64,000 bases of DNA from Ornithinimicrobium ciconiae (GCF_007197575.1 NZ_CP041616.1:1922001-1986000); one strand, 5' to 3'; counted from the stretch's first letter, positions 28,012 through 37,108 are shown. Made by a program: numbers and translations. The notes: a model not told the origin generated them from the sequence alone.

Positions 28012-28656
28012 TTATCCGAGTTGAATTTCGGAGATGATCCATCCTTCGGTGGTCGGATTTAGCCGGACCACCATGGTGAACGCTTCAGGAGACCCCTCCT
28101 CGCCTACAACATGGCCCTCAGCATTCAGGCGTGCTGGAAAGGCTTGGACTGCTTCAACGTACAAGACCGCGTGATCCCCCGTAAGTGAGCCGGTCGGTTC
28201 TGTAAAAGTCAGGATCGGGCCATTGGCTCTCTCGTTCGCTGACGTGTATTCGGCAACGATGTCAATGAAGGCGTTGCACGTCTCGCACGACTCATCACCA
28301 AGGGGGTCAAGTAGTCCACTCTCTGGTGTCATTGTCGCGTAATTGAACGTATCTAGGTAGTGCATGACGAATGCTTTGGCGCCTGCCTCAGAGTCCTCCT
28401 GAGCTTCCTCGGGCATCACGGGAGGGCCACTCGCCTCGGTTGTCTCGACGGTGTCGGGCGGAGCGGTGGTCTGCTCGACATCATCCCCAGGAGCCTCGGT
28501 CGTGGGCGCCGCGTCGGAGGTGGTCGGTGTGGCGGTGGTTGGTGTGGCGGTGGTCAGCGAGTCCTGGCTGCTTGGTGGATCAGCTGGCTCCGAGTCGCCC
28601 TGACACCCAGCCAAGAGCACAGCGCCTATCAGCATCACAGGAGCAATGGTCCGCAC
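28012..28656 (-). CDS. DUF6318 family lipoprotein
   Basis: The 214-residue protein has a lipoprotein signal (VMLIGAVLLAGC, Cys at about residue 18), a Thr/Pro/Ala-rich linker of about 60 residues and a C-terminal domain typical of DUF6318: EAGAKAFVMHYLDTFNYA, DESCETCNAFIDIVAEY and VVRLNPTTEGWIISEIQLG. DUF6318 proteins are actinobacterial, surface-located and uncharacterised; the fold resembles the NTF2/mce-associated type. It lies first in a two-gene unit with the PKD-like secreted protein, so the two may act together outside the cell. The upstream 250 bases hold no gene that I can support. Confidence 0.8.
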   Translation of the reverse strand: MRTIAPVMLIGAVLLAGCQGDSEPADPPSSQDSLTTATPTTATPTTSDAAPTTEAPGDDVEQTTAPPDTVETTEASGPPVMPEEAQEDSEAGAKAFVMHYLDTFNYATMTPESGLLDPLGDESCETCNAFIDIVAEYTSANERANGPILTFTEPTGSLTGDHAVLYVEAVQAFPARLNAEGHVVGEEGSPEAFTMVVRLNPTTEGWIISEIQLG

Positions 28657-28907
28657 GGAAGTCCCCTCCTAGTTCGAGTCGCCCGAACGCCCACGGGCCG
28701 GTCTGCAAGCCAGTGTTACGCGCGATCAGTGCGCAGAACGTTGTCCACAGGTAAAAAGTCCGTAAGAAAGCAGCGTGCTCGGGGAGGTACGTGTCGCTCT
28801 AGAGCACCAGATTGACCCACGAGCACCGGGTCACCGCGCCGCGAGGTCCGTCCCGCGTTCTGCCCGGCGTCGCCCAGGAGGTGCTGGGAAAGGGTGCCGA
28901 GCACCCG
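28657..28907. other. Intergenic region without recognised gene
   Basis: These 251 bases lie upstream of the DUF6318 gene and downstream of the alarmone synthetase gene, both on the minus strand. The DUF6318 ribosome-binding site (AGGAGGGG on the minus strand near 28670) is the only clear signal. Short open frames here show no coding character. Confidence 0.5.
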
Positions 28908-29669
28908 TCAGACGAACCGCCTGCCGCCCTGCGACTCCCGCATCTCGTGCAGCTGCTGCACGACGTGGTCCGCCAGCTCGGTTCCCGACGACTGCCCAAA
29001 GCTGTCCTTGTGCGAGTTGATCTGCACGTGCAGGCGCTCCATCCGCGCGTCCAGGTCGGCCGCGGTCTGTGCAGCGTCCTGCAACTGCTGGAGCAGGTCC
29101 TGGGGGACGTCCTCGCGATACTTGTAATAGATCTTGTGCTCCAGGCTGGCCCAAAAGTCCATCGCGACCGTCCGCAGCTGCATCTCGACGGTCACCGGCA
29201 CGACCCGGTCCGACAGGTGCACGGGCACCCGCACCAGCGCGTGCAGGCTGCGATAACCGTTGGGCTTGGGGTGCTCGATGTAGTCCTTGACCGCCATCAC
29301 CTCGATGTCCGGCTGCGAGGACAGCATGTCGTAGACCTGATAGACATCACGCACAAAGCTGCAGGTCACGCGCACCCCGGCGATGTCGGTGATGTTGTCG
29401 CGGATCGCCTCGAATGACGGGTCGAGCCCCCGGCGCCGGGTCTTCTCCAGGATCGACTCCGGGGTCTTGAGCCGGGTCAGCACGTGCTCGATCGGGTTGT
29501 AGTCGTGCAGGTGGGTGAACTCTTCCTGCAGGATCGAGATCTTGGTCTCGATCTCGTCCATGCCGAACTTGTACTCCATCATGAAGCGTGTGAAGTCGGT
29601 CCGGATCTGGGACAGGTTGCTGTCGCGGGACAGTGGGCTCAGGTCGGCAGGCGTCGTTGCGGGGTCCAC
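28908..29669 (-). CDS. Small alarmone synthetase (GTP pyrophosphokinase, RelA/SpoT domain)
   Basis: The 253-residue protein contains only the synthetase domain of the RelA/SpoT superfamily, flanked by helices, like YjbM/RelQ and YwaC/RelP. Conserved parts are IAGVRVTCSFVRDVYQV, the G-loop EHPKPNGYRSLHALV, VTVEMQLRTVAMDFWASLEH and KIYYKYRE. It should transfer pyrophosphate from ATP to GDP or GTP to make (p)ppGpp; no HD hydrolase or TGS/ACT regulatory domain is present, so removal of the product must be by another enzyme. GTG 29669 is selected because upstream in-frame sequence lacks homology. It appears monocistronic. Confidence 0.9.
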   Translation of the reverse strand: MDPATTPADLSPLSRDSNLSQIRTDFTRFMMEYKFGMDEIETKISILQEEFTHLHDYNPIEHVLTRLKTPESILEKTRRRGLDPSFEAIRDNITDIAGVRVTCSFVRDVYQVYDMLSSQPDIEVMAVKDYIEHPKPNGYRSLHALVRVPVHLSDRVVPVTVEMQLRTVAMDFWASLEHKIYYKYREDVPQDLLQQLQDAAQTAADLDARMERLHVQINSHKDSFGQSSGTELADHVVQQLHEMRESQGGRRFV

Positions 29670-29764
29670 CCGCCCACCGTATGCCGAGTGTCTGGGCCGA
29701 CCCTGACCGTCACCTGAATGTGTGGACGCCACCTGGGGCGACGGCCCCGGCGGGCGTGATGTCG

Positions 29765-30928
29765 TCACAGCGAGCGCGCCATGCTGCGTCGCAGCAGCCA
29801 CGCGCCCACCAGCAGGGCAGCAACTGCCATCGCGGCCAGCACTCCCAGCTGCGGGAGGATGTCCACCAGGCCGCCGCCGTGGCGCTGGACCTCGGCGAAG
29901 GCGTCATAGCCCCAGGCATGCGGGGTGACGTGGGCGAGCGTGCGCATGGTGTCGGAGAAGATCTCCAGCGGCATCATCCCGCCACCGATCGCCGCCAGCA
30001 CCAGGCCGAGGCCGACGCCGGCACCGACTGCGGCGCCCTCGTTGTCCAGGATCGACCCGAGCATCATGGCCGCACCGGCGGCGACCAGCGCAAAGATCGC
30101 CAGGATCAGCAGGGACAGGCCGATGTTGCCCCAGTCGACGCCAAAGAGCAGCCAGGTCGCCAACATGATGTAACCACCCTGGAAGAACGCGATTACCCAG
30201 CGACCGAGCGCCTGTCCCAGGAGGGCCTGCATCGTGCTGACCGGCGCGGCCAGGCTGCGGGCCATCACCCCTTGCCGTCGCGCGTTGATCAGGGTCGAGG
30301 ACCCCGCCAGGGAGGTCAGGAAGGAGAACAGCAGCAGCTGGGAGGAGGCCCCGAGGTCGAACTGTCCCAGGCCCTGGAACTCCTGGGCCAGACTGTCGAC
30401 ATTGACCACCTCGAGGGTGGGCTCGTTGACCTGCCCGGCCGCCTCGTCGAGTGCCTGGGCGGCATCGGGCCCTGAGACTCCGGCGTCCTCCAGCGCTGTG
30501 ACCTGCACCTGCCGCAGATCCAGATTGGTCACGGCCACCCGCACCTGCTGCTGGGCCGCCATGCTCGTGGTGGCGCTGCTGGCGATCATCTCCAGCTCGG
30601 AGGTGCCCCCATCGGTGTATGCCGTGGAGGCGTCCTCGTTGACGACCAGTCCGACGTCGGTGCGGCCGCGGGCGACCTGCTCGAGCATGTCGTCGTGGCT
30701 GGCATAGCTGACGGAGACCTCCTGCCCCTCGAGCTGCTCGGCCACTGCGGTGCGCAGCTCACTGTCGGGACCGCTCAGGGTGACCCGGCCGGAGCTGCCC
30801 GAGCCGCCGAACTGCGAGCCGAGCACAAAGACCAGCATCAGCGGGAAGATGAAGGTGAAGAAGACGTTGCCCTTGTCCTTGACAAAGCGACGCAGCTCGA
30901 CGGCGGCGATCGCGAGTGCGGCCCTCAT
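29765..30928 (-). CDS. ABC-2 type exporter permease, second subunit
   Basis: The 387-residue protein has the YhgE/ABC-2 layout: one N-terminal helix (FFTFIFPLMLVFVLGSQFG), a large extracytoplasmic part of about 170 residues, then five helices near the C-terminus (LLLFSFLTSLAG, GGYIMLATWLLFG, LILAIFALVAAGAAMMLG). The sequence RRQGVMARSLAAPVS matches the cytoplasmic coupling loop of ABC-2 permeases. Its ATG overlaps the preceding permease stop (30925-30928). With the other permease and the ATPase it should form a heterodimeric exporter of a lipid, antibiotic or polysaccharide; the cargo is unknown. Confidence 0.88.
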   Translation of the reverse strand: MRAALAIAAVELRRFVKDKGNVFFTFIFPLMLVFVLGSQFGGSGSSGRVTLSGPDSELRTAVAEQLEGQEVSVSYASHDDMLEQVARGRTDVGLVVNEDASTAYTDGGTSELEMIASSATTSMAAQQQVRVAVTNLDLRQVQVTALEDAGVSGPDAAQALDEAAGQVNEPTLEVVNVDSLAQEFQGLGQFDLGASSQLLLFSFLTSLAGSSTLINARRQGVMARSLAAPVSTMQALLGQALGRWVIAFFQGGYIMLATWLLFGVDWGNIGLSLLILAIFALVAAGAAMMLGSILDNEGAAVGAGVGLGLVLAAIGGGMMPLEIFSDTMRTLAHVTPHAWGYDAFAEVQRHGGGLVDILPQLGVLAAMAVAALLVGAWLLRRSMARSL

Positions 30929-32088
30929 GCCATCGCCCCCCGGTCCGGGACGACCCGGGCGATGAGCATCGCCACCGCCGCAAAGCCGAGCAAGATGAGC
31001 ACCGGAGTGGCGATGTCGGCCAGTCCGCCGCCGCCGCTGGTGATGCCCAGGCCACGGGTCATCGCCGCGACCGGGTTGAGGTCCAGGATCGTGCCGAGGA
31101 CGCCCGCGCCACTCATCGGGAAGAACGCCCCTCCCGCGATCCCCAGGACCATCGCCAGGATTGTCTGGATGATGCTGGCCTGCTCCGAGGTCTTGGCGAT
31201 CTTGATCACGATGAAGGTCAGCGACGTCGTCGCGATGACCGCGCACACGATCAGCACCGCCACCGGCAGTGGTGAGCCGAAGCTCACGCCAAAGAGCATC
31301 CCGCCGACCGTGAGCAGCAGGCTGGTGGCCACCACACCGAGGACAAAACTGCTCAGCACCTTGGAGATGACCACCAGGTTGGGGTTCATCGGCATGGAGC
31401 GCAGCCTGGCCAGCGTGCCGAACTCGCGCTCGGCCAGCAGGCCGAGGACGCCGAAGCTGACGGTGAACATCAGGAACAGTCCGGCCTGCCCGGCCACGAG
31501 CGCTCCCTTGGGATCAAGCTGCTGGTCGGAGGCCTCGCCAGCGGTCAGAGTGATCGCCGAGTCGCCGGTGGCGACCTGCTGGGCGACACCGCCCAGTTCT
31601 GCAGAGGCCAGCCCGAGGGTCGCGCCAGCGGTGCTGGCGACGGCGGAGGCCCCGGCCCGGTCCAGGAAGCCCTGGACGACCGAGAGCACCACGGTGGACT
31701 CGATGCCCGCGCCGTCGCCCCTGATCGCGGTGACCTCGACCGGCTCACCGGCCATCAACGCGGCCGAGAAGCCGTCGGGGATGATCAGGCCGAGCCTGGC
31801 GTCGCCGGACTCCGCCCGGGCGTGCACGTCGTCCTGGTCGGTCTCCGTGACCTCGACGTCCAGGCCGATCTCCGGCAGGCTCTGCACCAGGGCGGTGGCG
31901 AGCTGGTCGTCCGCAGGTGCCGAGACCGCGACAGTCGCGGTCTCCAGGTCACCGTCCATGGCGTCGCCCATGACCAGGTGCATGGCCCCCATCAGCGCCA
32001 GCGGCACGATCACAGCGAAGATGATGACCGACTTGTCGCGCAGGCGTTGGACCAGATCGGTGCGCAGCAGTGTCCCGAGTTGTCGCAT
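30925..32088 (-). CDS. ABC-2 type exporter permease, first subunit
   Basis: This 387-residue protein has the same topology as its partner: helix near residue 20 (VIIFAVIVPLALMGAMHLVM), a long extracytoplasmic domain, then a helical bundle beginning GLFLMFTVSFGVLGLLAERE and a coupling segment EREFGTLARLRSMPMN. The end of the protein has another pair of helices (ATPVLILLGFAAVAMLIARV). It is translated between the ATPase gene (1 nt upstream) and the second permease (4-nt overlap). The two permeases are diverged paralogues, so the exporter is probably a heterodimer. Confidence 0.88.
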   Translation of the reverse strand: MRQLGTLLRTDLVQRLRDKSVIIFAVIVPLALMGAMHLVMGDAMDGDLETATVAVSAPADDQLATALVQSLPEIGLDVEVTETDQDDVHARAESGDARLGLIIPDGFSAALMAGEPVEVTAIRGDGAGIESTVVLSVVQGFLDRAGASAVASTAGATLGLASAELGGVAQQVATGDSAITLTAGEASDQQLDPKGALVAGQAGLFLMFTVSFGVLGLLAEREFGTLARLRSMPMNPNLVVISKVLSSFVLGVVATSLLLTVGGMLFGVSFGSPLPVAVLIVCAVIATTSLTFIVIKIAKTSEQASIIQTILAMVLGIAGGAFFPMSGAGVLGTILDLNPVAAMTRGLGITSGGGGLADIATPVLILLGFAAVAMLIARVVPDRGAMA

Positions 32089-32089
32089 G

Positions 32090-33067
32090 TCAGTCCCGCA
32101 ACGCCTTCCCGGTGAGATGCAGGAAGACCGACTCCAGGTTGGGCCGGCTGATCTGCACGTCGCTGAGCTGCAGACCTGCGGACGTCGCCGTCGTGACGAT
32201 CTGCGCCACGGCCGTCGGTGCGTCGTGCACCGTCAGCTGCAGGCGTCCCCGCTCGGCGTCGACCTGGGCGACCGATGACAGCCCTCGGAGCGCCTCGGCA
32301 GCGGCAGTCGTGTCACCGGACCCGGTGAGCTGGATGTTGTCGACCCCGCCGGTGAGCTGGATCAGCTCGCTGCGGGTCCCCTCGGCCTGCAGCGTGCCGG
32401 AGTCGATGATGCCGATGCGGTCGCACAACCGCTCGGCCTCCTCCATGTAGTGCGTCGTGTAGATCACGGCCATGCCCTCACCGGACAGGTTCTCCACCGA
32501 CTCCAGGATGGCGTTGCGTGATTGCGGGTCCACGCCCACGGTCGGCTCGTCCAGGATCAGCAGGGTCGGCTTGTGCAGCAACCCGATGCCGATGTTGAGC
32601 CGACGCTTCATGCCGCCGGAGAACTCCTTGGTCGGATCCTTGGCGCGGTCGGCGAGTCCGGTGAGCTCAAGGACCTCACCCACCCGGGACTTCAGGTCGT
32701 TGCCGGCCAGGCCCTGCAGCTTGCCGAAGAAGGTGAGATTCTCACGAGCGCTCAGGTCGGGATAGATCGCCAGGTCCTGAGGCACGAGCCCCAGGTGCCG
32801 TTTGGGCGCGACCTTCGTCGGGCCCATCTGCTGTCCGAGGACCATCACGGTGCCCTCGTCGGGCTCCAGCAGCCCGCAGACCATCGAGATGGTGGTGGTC
32901 TTGCCGGCACCGTTGGGTCCCAGCAGTCCGTAGGTCTCGCCGCGCGCCACCCGGAAGGACACGTCGTTGACGGCGGTCAGGTCGCCGAAACGGCGGACGA
33001 GACCGTCGACCACCAGGACGTCGTGCCCGTCCTGTGTGGCCTGCTGCCGCTCTGCTGTCTGTGTCAT
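32090..33067 (-). CDS. ABC exporter ATP-binding protein (DrrA-like)
   Basis: The 325-residue protein carries all nucleotide-binding motifs: Walker A GPNGAGKTT, Q-loop LVPQDLAIYPDLS, signature EFSGGMKRRLNIG, Walker B LLILDEPTVGVD and the switch His in YTTHYMEEAERLC. The C-terminal 90 residues form the extra domain found in DrrA/CcmA-type exporters. It is the first gene of a three-gene unit with the two ABC-2 permeases. ATG 33067 is chosen over the open upstream frame because the family starts near residue 16. A direct repeat TGTCACAA (33145 and 33168) lies about 80 nt upstream and may be regulatory. Confidence 0.92.
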   Translation of the reverse strand: MTQTAERQQATQDGHDVLVVDGLVRRFGDLTAVNDVSFRVARGETYGLLGPNGAGKTTTISMVCGLLEPDEGTVMVLGQQMGPTKVAPKRHLGLVPQDLAIYPDLSARENLTFFGKLQGLAGNDLKSRVGEVLELTGLADRAKDPTKEFSGGMKRRLNIGIGLLHKPTLLILDEPTVGVDPQSRNAILESVENLSGEGMAVIYTTHYMEEAERLCDRIGIIDSGTLQAEGTRSELIQLTGGVDNIQLTGSGDTTAAAEALRGLSSVAQVDAERGRLQLTVHDAPTAVAQIVTTATSAGLQLSDVQISRPNLESVFLHLTGKALRD

Positions 33068-33263
33068 GTCCGAGTCCTGTTCATCGGTGAAATCCCCACG
33101 TCGGCCAGCGTAGGCGCCCACCCACCCCAGCGCACAGGGATATCTGTCACAAAGCCGATAGCAGATGTGTCACAAGCGATCCCGTGGTCGTGGTGGGCCC
33201 ACAGGTATCGCGAGTCACGTGCGCCATCCACGCACCCCGGGTGCGGACCGATAATCTCGGTCG

Positions 33264-35456
33264 ATGAGTCGTGTGATCTTCATGTGCGGCCCCTCGGGGT
33301 CGGGCAAGTCCACCTATGCGCGCGAACTTGAGGCCTCCGGGATGCTCCGGCTCTCCTTCGACACCGAGCTGTGGCGCCGCGGGGTCACCCAGGTGCCCCC
33401 GCCGCAGGACCTCAACGCGCAGGTCGAGGCCGACCTGCGAGCCCAGCTGCTCGAGGCAGTGGCTCAGGGGCGGGACGTCGTGCTGGACTTCGCCTTCCCG
33501 ACCCGCGCGATGCGCGAGGACTACCGTGCCCTGCTCGCACCCGCCGGGGTGGTCCCCGAGACCATCTATCTCGCGACGGACCGCGCCACCGTGATGCACC
33601 GTCTGGCCACCCGCACCGGCGCCGACAGTGACGATCTCGTGCTGGACGATGACCTCTCCGCGCGCCATTACGACCACTTCGAGGCCCCCACCTCGGCGGA
33701 GGGACCGCTGACCGTCCTCACGCACGAGGACCCGGAGCCGGTCACCGGGCCGCGGCCGCGCGTGACACATCAGGTGCTCAACCAGGTGCCGCCACGGGTC
33801 GGCGTCAACGAGTTCCGCAGCAACACCGTGCTCTCCGAGGCGGTGTCGACCTTCGGCGCAGGCTGGGCCGTGCCGCAGTTGGAATCGGTCGGCGAGCTGG
33901 TCGGCTCGGCCGGGTTCCAGGCGGATGCGCGGGCAGCCCACAGCAGCGCGCCGGTGCTGCGCACCCACGACCGCTGGGGCCAGCGCATCGACCAGGTCGA
34001 CTACCACCCGGCATACCACCGCATCATCGGTGCGGCCGTGGCGCACGGCGCCCACACCAGCGCCTGGGCCGACCCGCGAGCAGGCGGGCACGTGGCCCGG
34101 GCGGCGACTTTCATGCTCTTCGCCCAGATCGAGCCCGGTCACGCCTGCCCGGTCTCGATGACCCACGCAGTCGTGCCCGCGCTGCGGCACAGCCCCGCGC
34201 TGGCCGACCGGTGGCTGCCGCGGGCCTACGGGACCGCGTATGACGGCCGGTTGCGCCCTGCGGCGGACAAGCCCGGGGCGCTGTTCGGCATGGCGATGAC
34301 CGAGAAGCAGGGCGGCTCGGACGTGCGCGCCAACCTCACCCGTGGGGTGCACGTCGGAGGAACTGCGGGAGGAGCGGCAGGGGCGGGCACCGAGGATGAG
34401 GATGGAGCGAGCAGCGACGACTACCTGCTGACCGGGCACAAGTGGTTCTGCTCCGCGCCGATGTCGGACGCCTTCCTGGTGCTGGCCCAGACCTCCCGAG
34501 CCGGCGCCGAGGAGGGACTGAGCTGCCTGCTGGTGCCGCGCGTGCTCGAGGACGGCACCCACAACGTCTTCCGCATCCAGCGGCTCAAGGACAAGCTCGG
34601 CAACCGGTCCAACGCCTCCGCCGAGATCGAGCTGGACGGCACCGTCGGACACCTGGTGGGCGAGCCCGGACGCGGGGTGCGCACCATCATCGAGATGGTC
34701 GCCCGCACCCGCCTGGACTGTGTCCTCGGCAGCACGGCCGGGATGCGCCAGTCGGTCGCCGAGGCGCTCTGGCACGTGCGCCACCGCTCGGCCTTCGGCG
34801 CCAAGCTCATCGACCAGCCCGCGATGAGCGCGGTCGTCGCGGACCTGGCGCTGGAGTCGGAGGCCGCGACGCTCACCTCGCTGCGGCTGGCCCAGGCCCA
34901 CGAGGACGACGCCAGCGAGCAGGACGTGCTGTTCGCCCGACTGGCCACGGCCGTGGCGAAGTACTGGATCTGCAAGCGCGGCCCGCACCACGCCTACGAG
35001 GCGCTGGAGTGCCTGGGCGGCAACGGCTACACCGAGGACTTCCCGCTGGCGATGCGCTATCGGGAGCAGCCGGTGATGGCCATCTGGGAGGGGTCGGGCA
35101 ATGTCATCGCCCTCGACGTCCTGCGGGCCATGGGTCGTGAGCCGGAGACCGTGGAGGCGCTGCTGACCGAGCTGGCGCTCGCCGAGGGGACCCACCGCGA
35201 CTATGACGCCCACCTCGGGCGGGTCCGTGCCCTGCTCGCCGCCACGCGCGGCCAGGACCCGGCGGTGCTGCAGGCCGGTGCGCGCCGACTCACGGAGGCC
35301 CTGGCCCTGGCGCTCCAGGCGAGCCTGATGATCCGGCACGCCCCGGCATACTCCTCGGACGCCTTTGTCGCCGCCCGGCTTGGGGAGGACCGCGGCGGCC
35401 AGTATGGCGTGCTGCCGGCAGGCGCAGACGTCGCCGCAATCCTGGCTCGCCACTGA
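33264..35456 (+). CDS. P-loop kinase (AAA_33) fused to AidB-type acyl-CoA dehydrogenase
   Basis: One uninterrupted frame of 730 codons joins two unrelated domains. Residues 1-160 are a zeta-toxin/AAA_33-like P-loop kinase: VIFMCGPSGSGKSTYAREL (Walker A residues 9-17), LSFDTELW, VVLDFAFPTRAMREDY and ARHYDHFEAP. Residues about 167-730 are an AidB-like flavoprotein: THQVLNQVPPRVGVNEF, MAMTEKQGGSDVRANLT, LTGHKWFCSAPMSDAFLVL, ECLGGNGYTEDFPLAMRY and AIWEGSGNVIALDVLR. AidB in E. coli is an adaptive-response protein that binds FAD and DNA. A loop insertion GGTAGGAAGAGTEDED sits at about residue 370. An internal GTG at 33762 could start the AidB part alone, but it lacks a ribosome-binding site. The pairing is unusual for either family. 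Confidence 0.87.
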   Translation: MSRVIFMCGPSGSGKSTYARELEASGMLRLSFDTELWRRGVTQVPPPQDLNAQVEADLRAQLLEAVAQGRDVVLDFAFPTRAMREDYRALLAPAGVVPETIYLATDRATVMHRLATRTGADSDDLVLDDDLSARHYDHFEAPTSAEGPLTVLTHEDPEPVTGPRPRVTHQVLNQVPPRVGVNEFRSNTVLSEAVSTFGAGWAVPQLESVGELVGSAGFQADARAAHSSAPVLRTHDRWGQRIDQVDYHPAYHRIIGAAVAHGAHTSAWADPRAGGHVARAATFMLFAQIEPGHACPVSMTHAVVPALRHSPALADRWLPRAYGTAYDGRLRPAADKPGALFGMAMTEKQGGSDVRANLTRGVHVGGTAGGAAGAGTEDEDGASSDDYLLTGHKWFCSAPMSDAFLVLAQTSRAGAEEGLSCLLVPRVLEDGTHNVFRIQRLKDKLGNRSNASAEIELDGTVGHLVGEPGRGVRTIIEMVARTRLDCVLGSTAGMRQSVAEALWHVRHRSAFGAKLIDQPAMSAVVADLALESEAATLTSLRLAQAHEDDASEQDVLFARLATAVAKYWICKRGPHHAYEALECLGGNGYTEDFPLAMRYREQPVMAIWEGSGNVIALDVLRAMGREPETVEALLTELALAEGTHRDYDAHLGRVRALLAATRGQDPAVLQAGARRLTEALALALQASLMIRHAPAYSSDAFVAARLGEDRGGQYGVLPAGADVAAILARH

Positions 35457-35516
35457 GGCGCCTCTCCGGTCCCCGCCGAGTTGCCGACCCCGGCCTGCCT
35501 GACGGCATACTTCATC

Positions 35517-36524
35517 ATGGTCAGACTGCGCAAGGTCGCACCCGACGACGCCGGGTGGACCCGCCGACGGGCCGGGACGGGCTTCACCTATCTCGACGAG
35601 GACGGTGAACGGTTGCCCGCCGAGGAGGCCCAGCGCCTCAAGGCGCTGGCGATCCCACCCGCCTGGGAGGACGTGTGGATCTGCCCGCATGCCAACGGCC
35701 ACGTCCAGGCCGTCGGCACCGACGACGCCGGGCGCCGGCAGTATCTCTATCACCCCGACTGGCGCGAGAAGCAGGACGAGCTGAAGTTCGAGCGGATCGT
35801 GGAGGCCTCCGAGGTGCTGCCGGACGCGCGGCGCAGGGTCACCCGCGATCTGCGGCGAGAGGGCATGCCGCTCGAACGCGCCTGCGCGACGGCGGTCCGG
35901 ATGCTCGACCTGGGCTACTTCCGCATCGGGCACGACGTCTACACCGATCTCAACGGCTCGTTCGGGCTGACCACGCTGGAGCGTCAGCACGTGCGATCGG
36001 TCCGGGGCGGGCTCCGGTTCTGCTTCGTCGGCAAGGGCGGGATCACGCAGGAGCTGGCGATCGAGGACGAGGACGTCACGACCGCGCTGCGCCAGATGCG
36101 GCGCCGGCGCACCGGCTCCCAGCGGGTGCTGGCATACCGCGGGGACAACGGGTGGCACGACCTGGACGCCGACGAGGTCAACGCCTATCTGGCCGAGCTG
36201 TTTGACGGACGGCTGACGGCCAAGGACTTTCGCACCTGGCACGCCACCGTCCACGCCGCGGTGGCCCTGGCGAGCTCACCGGAGCCGGGCGACACGCTGG
36301 CCTCGCGGCGCCGGGCGGTGAAGGCTGCGGTGGAGGAGGTCTCCGAGTTCCTCGGCAACACACCCACCATCGCCAAGGGCTCCTATATCGACCCCCGGGT
36401 CATCGATCACTATGTGGAGGGCGAGACGGTCTCGGTGCCCAGGGCCACCGGGCGCACCCCCGTGCGTCGGCAGCGGGCGGTCGAGGCTGCGGTGCGCGAC
36501 CTGCTCACGGACGAGGAGGGCTGA
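35517..36524 (+). CDS. DNA topoisomerase IB
   Basis: The 335-residue protein is a poxvirus-like bacterial type IB topoisomerase. It begins LRKVAPDDAGWTRRRAGTGF and holds the conserved PPAWEDVWICP, ACATAVRMLDLGYFRIGHD, GLTTLERQHV, FCFVGKGGITQ and the catalytic Tyr290 in KGSYIDPRV. The enzyme nicks one strand through a 3'-phosphotyrosyl link and relaxes supercoils without ATP. ATG 35517 is preferred, as the homology starts there. The gene is 60 nt after the kinase-AidB fusion on the same strand and may be transcribed with it. Both are DNA-damage or DNA-topology related if AidB acts on DNA. Confidence 0.92.
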   Translation: MVRLRKVAPDDAGWTRRRAGTGFTYLDEDGERLPAEEAQRLKALAIPPAWEDVWICPHANGHVQAVGTDDAGRRQYLYHPDWREKQDELKFERIVEASEVLPDARRRVTRDLRREGMPLERACATAVRMLDLGYFRIGHDVYTDLNGSFGLTTLERQHVRSVRGGLRFCFVGKGGITQELAIEDEDVTTALRQMRRRRTGSQRVLAYRGDNGWHDLDADEVNAYLAELFDGRLTAKDFRTWHATVHAAVALASSPEPGDTLASRRRAVKAAVEEVSEFLGNTPTIAKGSYIDPRVIDHYVEGETVSVPRATGRTPVRRQRAVEAAVRDLLTDEEG

Positions 36525-36613
36525 GGGCGCGCGGGTCACCGCCGGGAGAAGAAAGCCGTGATCTCCCGCGCCGACGGGCCGGGCTTGCTCGAGGGCTGCT
36601 CCGGAGGCATCCG

Positions 36614-37108
36614 CTAGCTCCTCGTGGTCAGTCGGTCGTGCGTCTCGTACAGCCGCCAGAAGGAGCCCGTCGGGAGGGGCTCGCCGTGCAGGGACGCCTC
36701 GAAGTAGGTGAGGTGGGTGATCCACCCGGGCAGGTAGGACCCCGCGAGATCGGCGAGCTCATGGTGCTCCAGGTGCAGGTCCGTGGCTCCGTCCGGCATC
36801 GCGTCGTCGGGCAGCACCGTCTCCAGCTCGATGGTGACCCGTGACGGGGGCTCGTCGGGGAACTGCCACGACATGGCCAGGGACCGGCCGTCCTGTGCGA
36901 CCAGGACGTCACTGCGGCACAGATAGCCGTCCCCGTGGTCGACGACCAGGTGGTCGCCCGCGGTGAACGAGCCGTCCTGGCGCCGCCCGAGCCACTCCGG
37001 AAGGCGGTCCACGTCGGTGAGATGCCGCCATACAGCAGCAGGGCGGGTGGACAGCCTCCACGTCAGGCAGACCACCCCCGGTGCGTCCACGCGAGCAACG
37101 AGAGGCAT
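36614..37108 (-). CDS. SRPBCC (START-like) domain protein
   Basis: The 164-residue protein has the SRPBCC/AHSA1 pattern: LTWRLSTRPAAVWRHLTDVDRLPEWLG at the start (a helix that closes the cavity), a central beta sheet and a C-terminal helix (WITHLTYFEASLHGE). Such proteins bind hydrophobic ligands or act with chaperones; the ligand is unknown. The start at 37108 is selected because the domain begins immediately after. It is divergent from the small acidic protein gene with 85 nt between them. Confidence 0.78.
   Translation of the reverse strand: MPLVARVDAPGVVCLTWRLSTRPAAVWRHLTDVDRLPEWLGRRQDGSFTAGDHLVVDHGDGYLCRSDVLVAQDGRSLAMSWQFPDEPPSRVTIELETVLPDDAMPDGATDLHLEHHELADLAGSYLPGWITHLTYFEASLHGEPLPTGSFWRLYETHDRLTTRS

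Noticed and set aside
33147..36254. A very long minus-strand open frame opposite the kinase-AidB and topoisomerase genes
   Set aside because: It is the antisense shadow of GC-rich genes; its sequence is His/Arg/Gly/Pro rich with no domain features.
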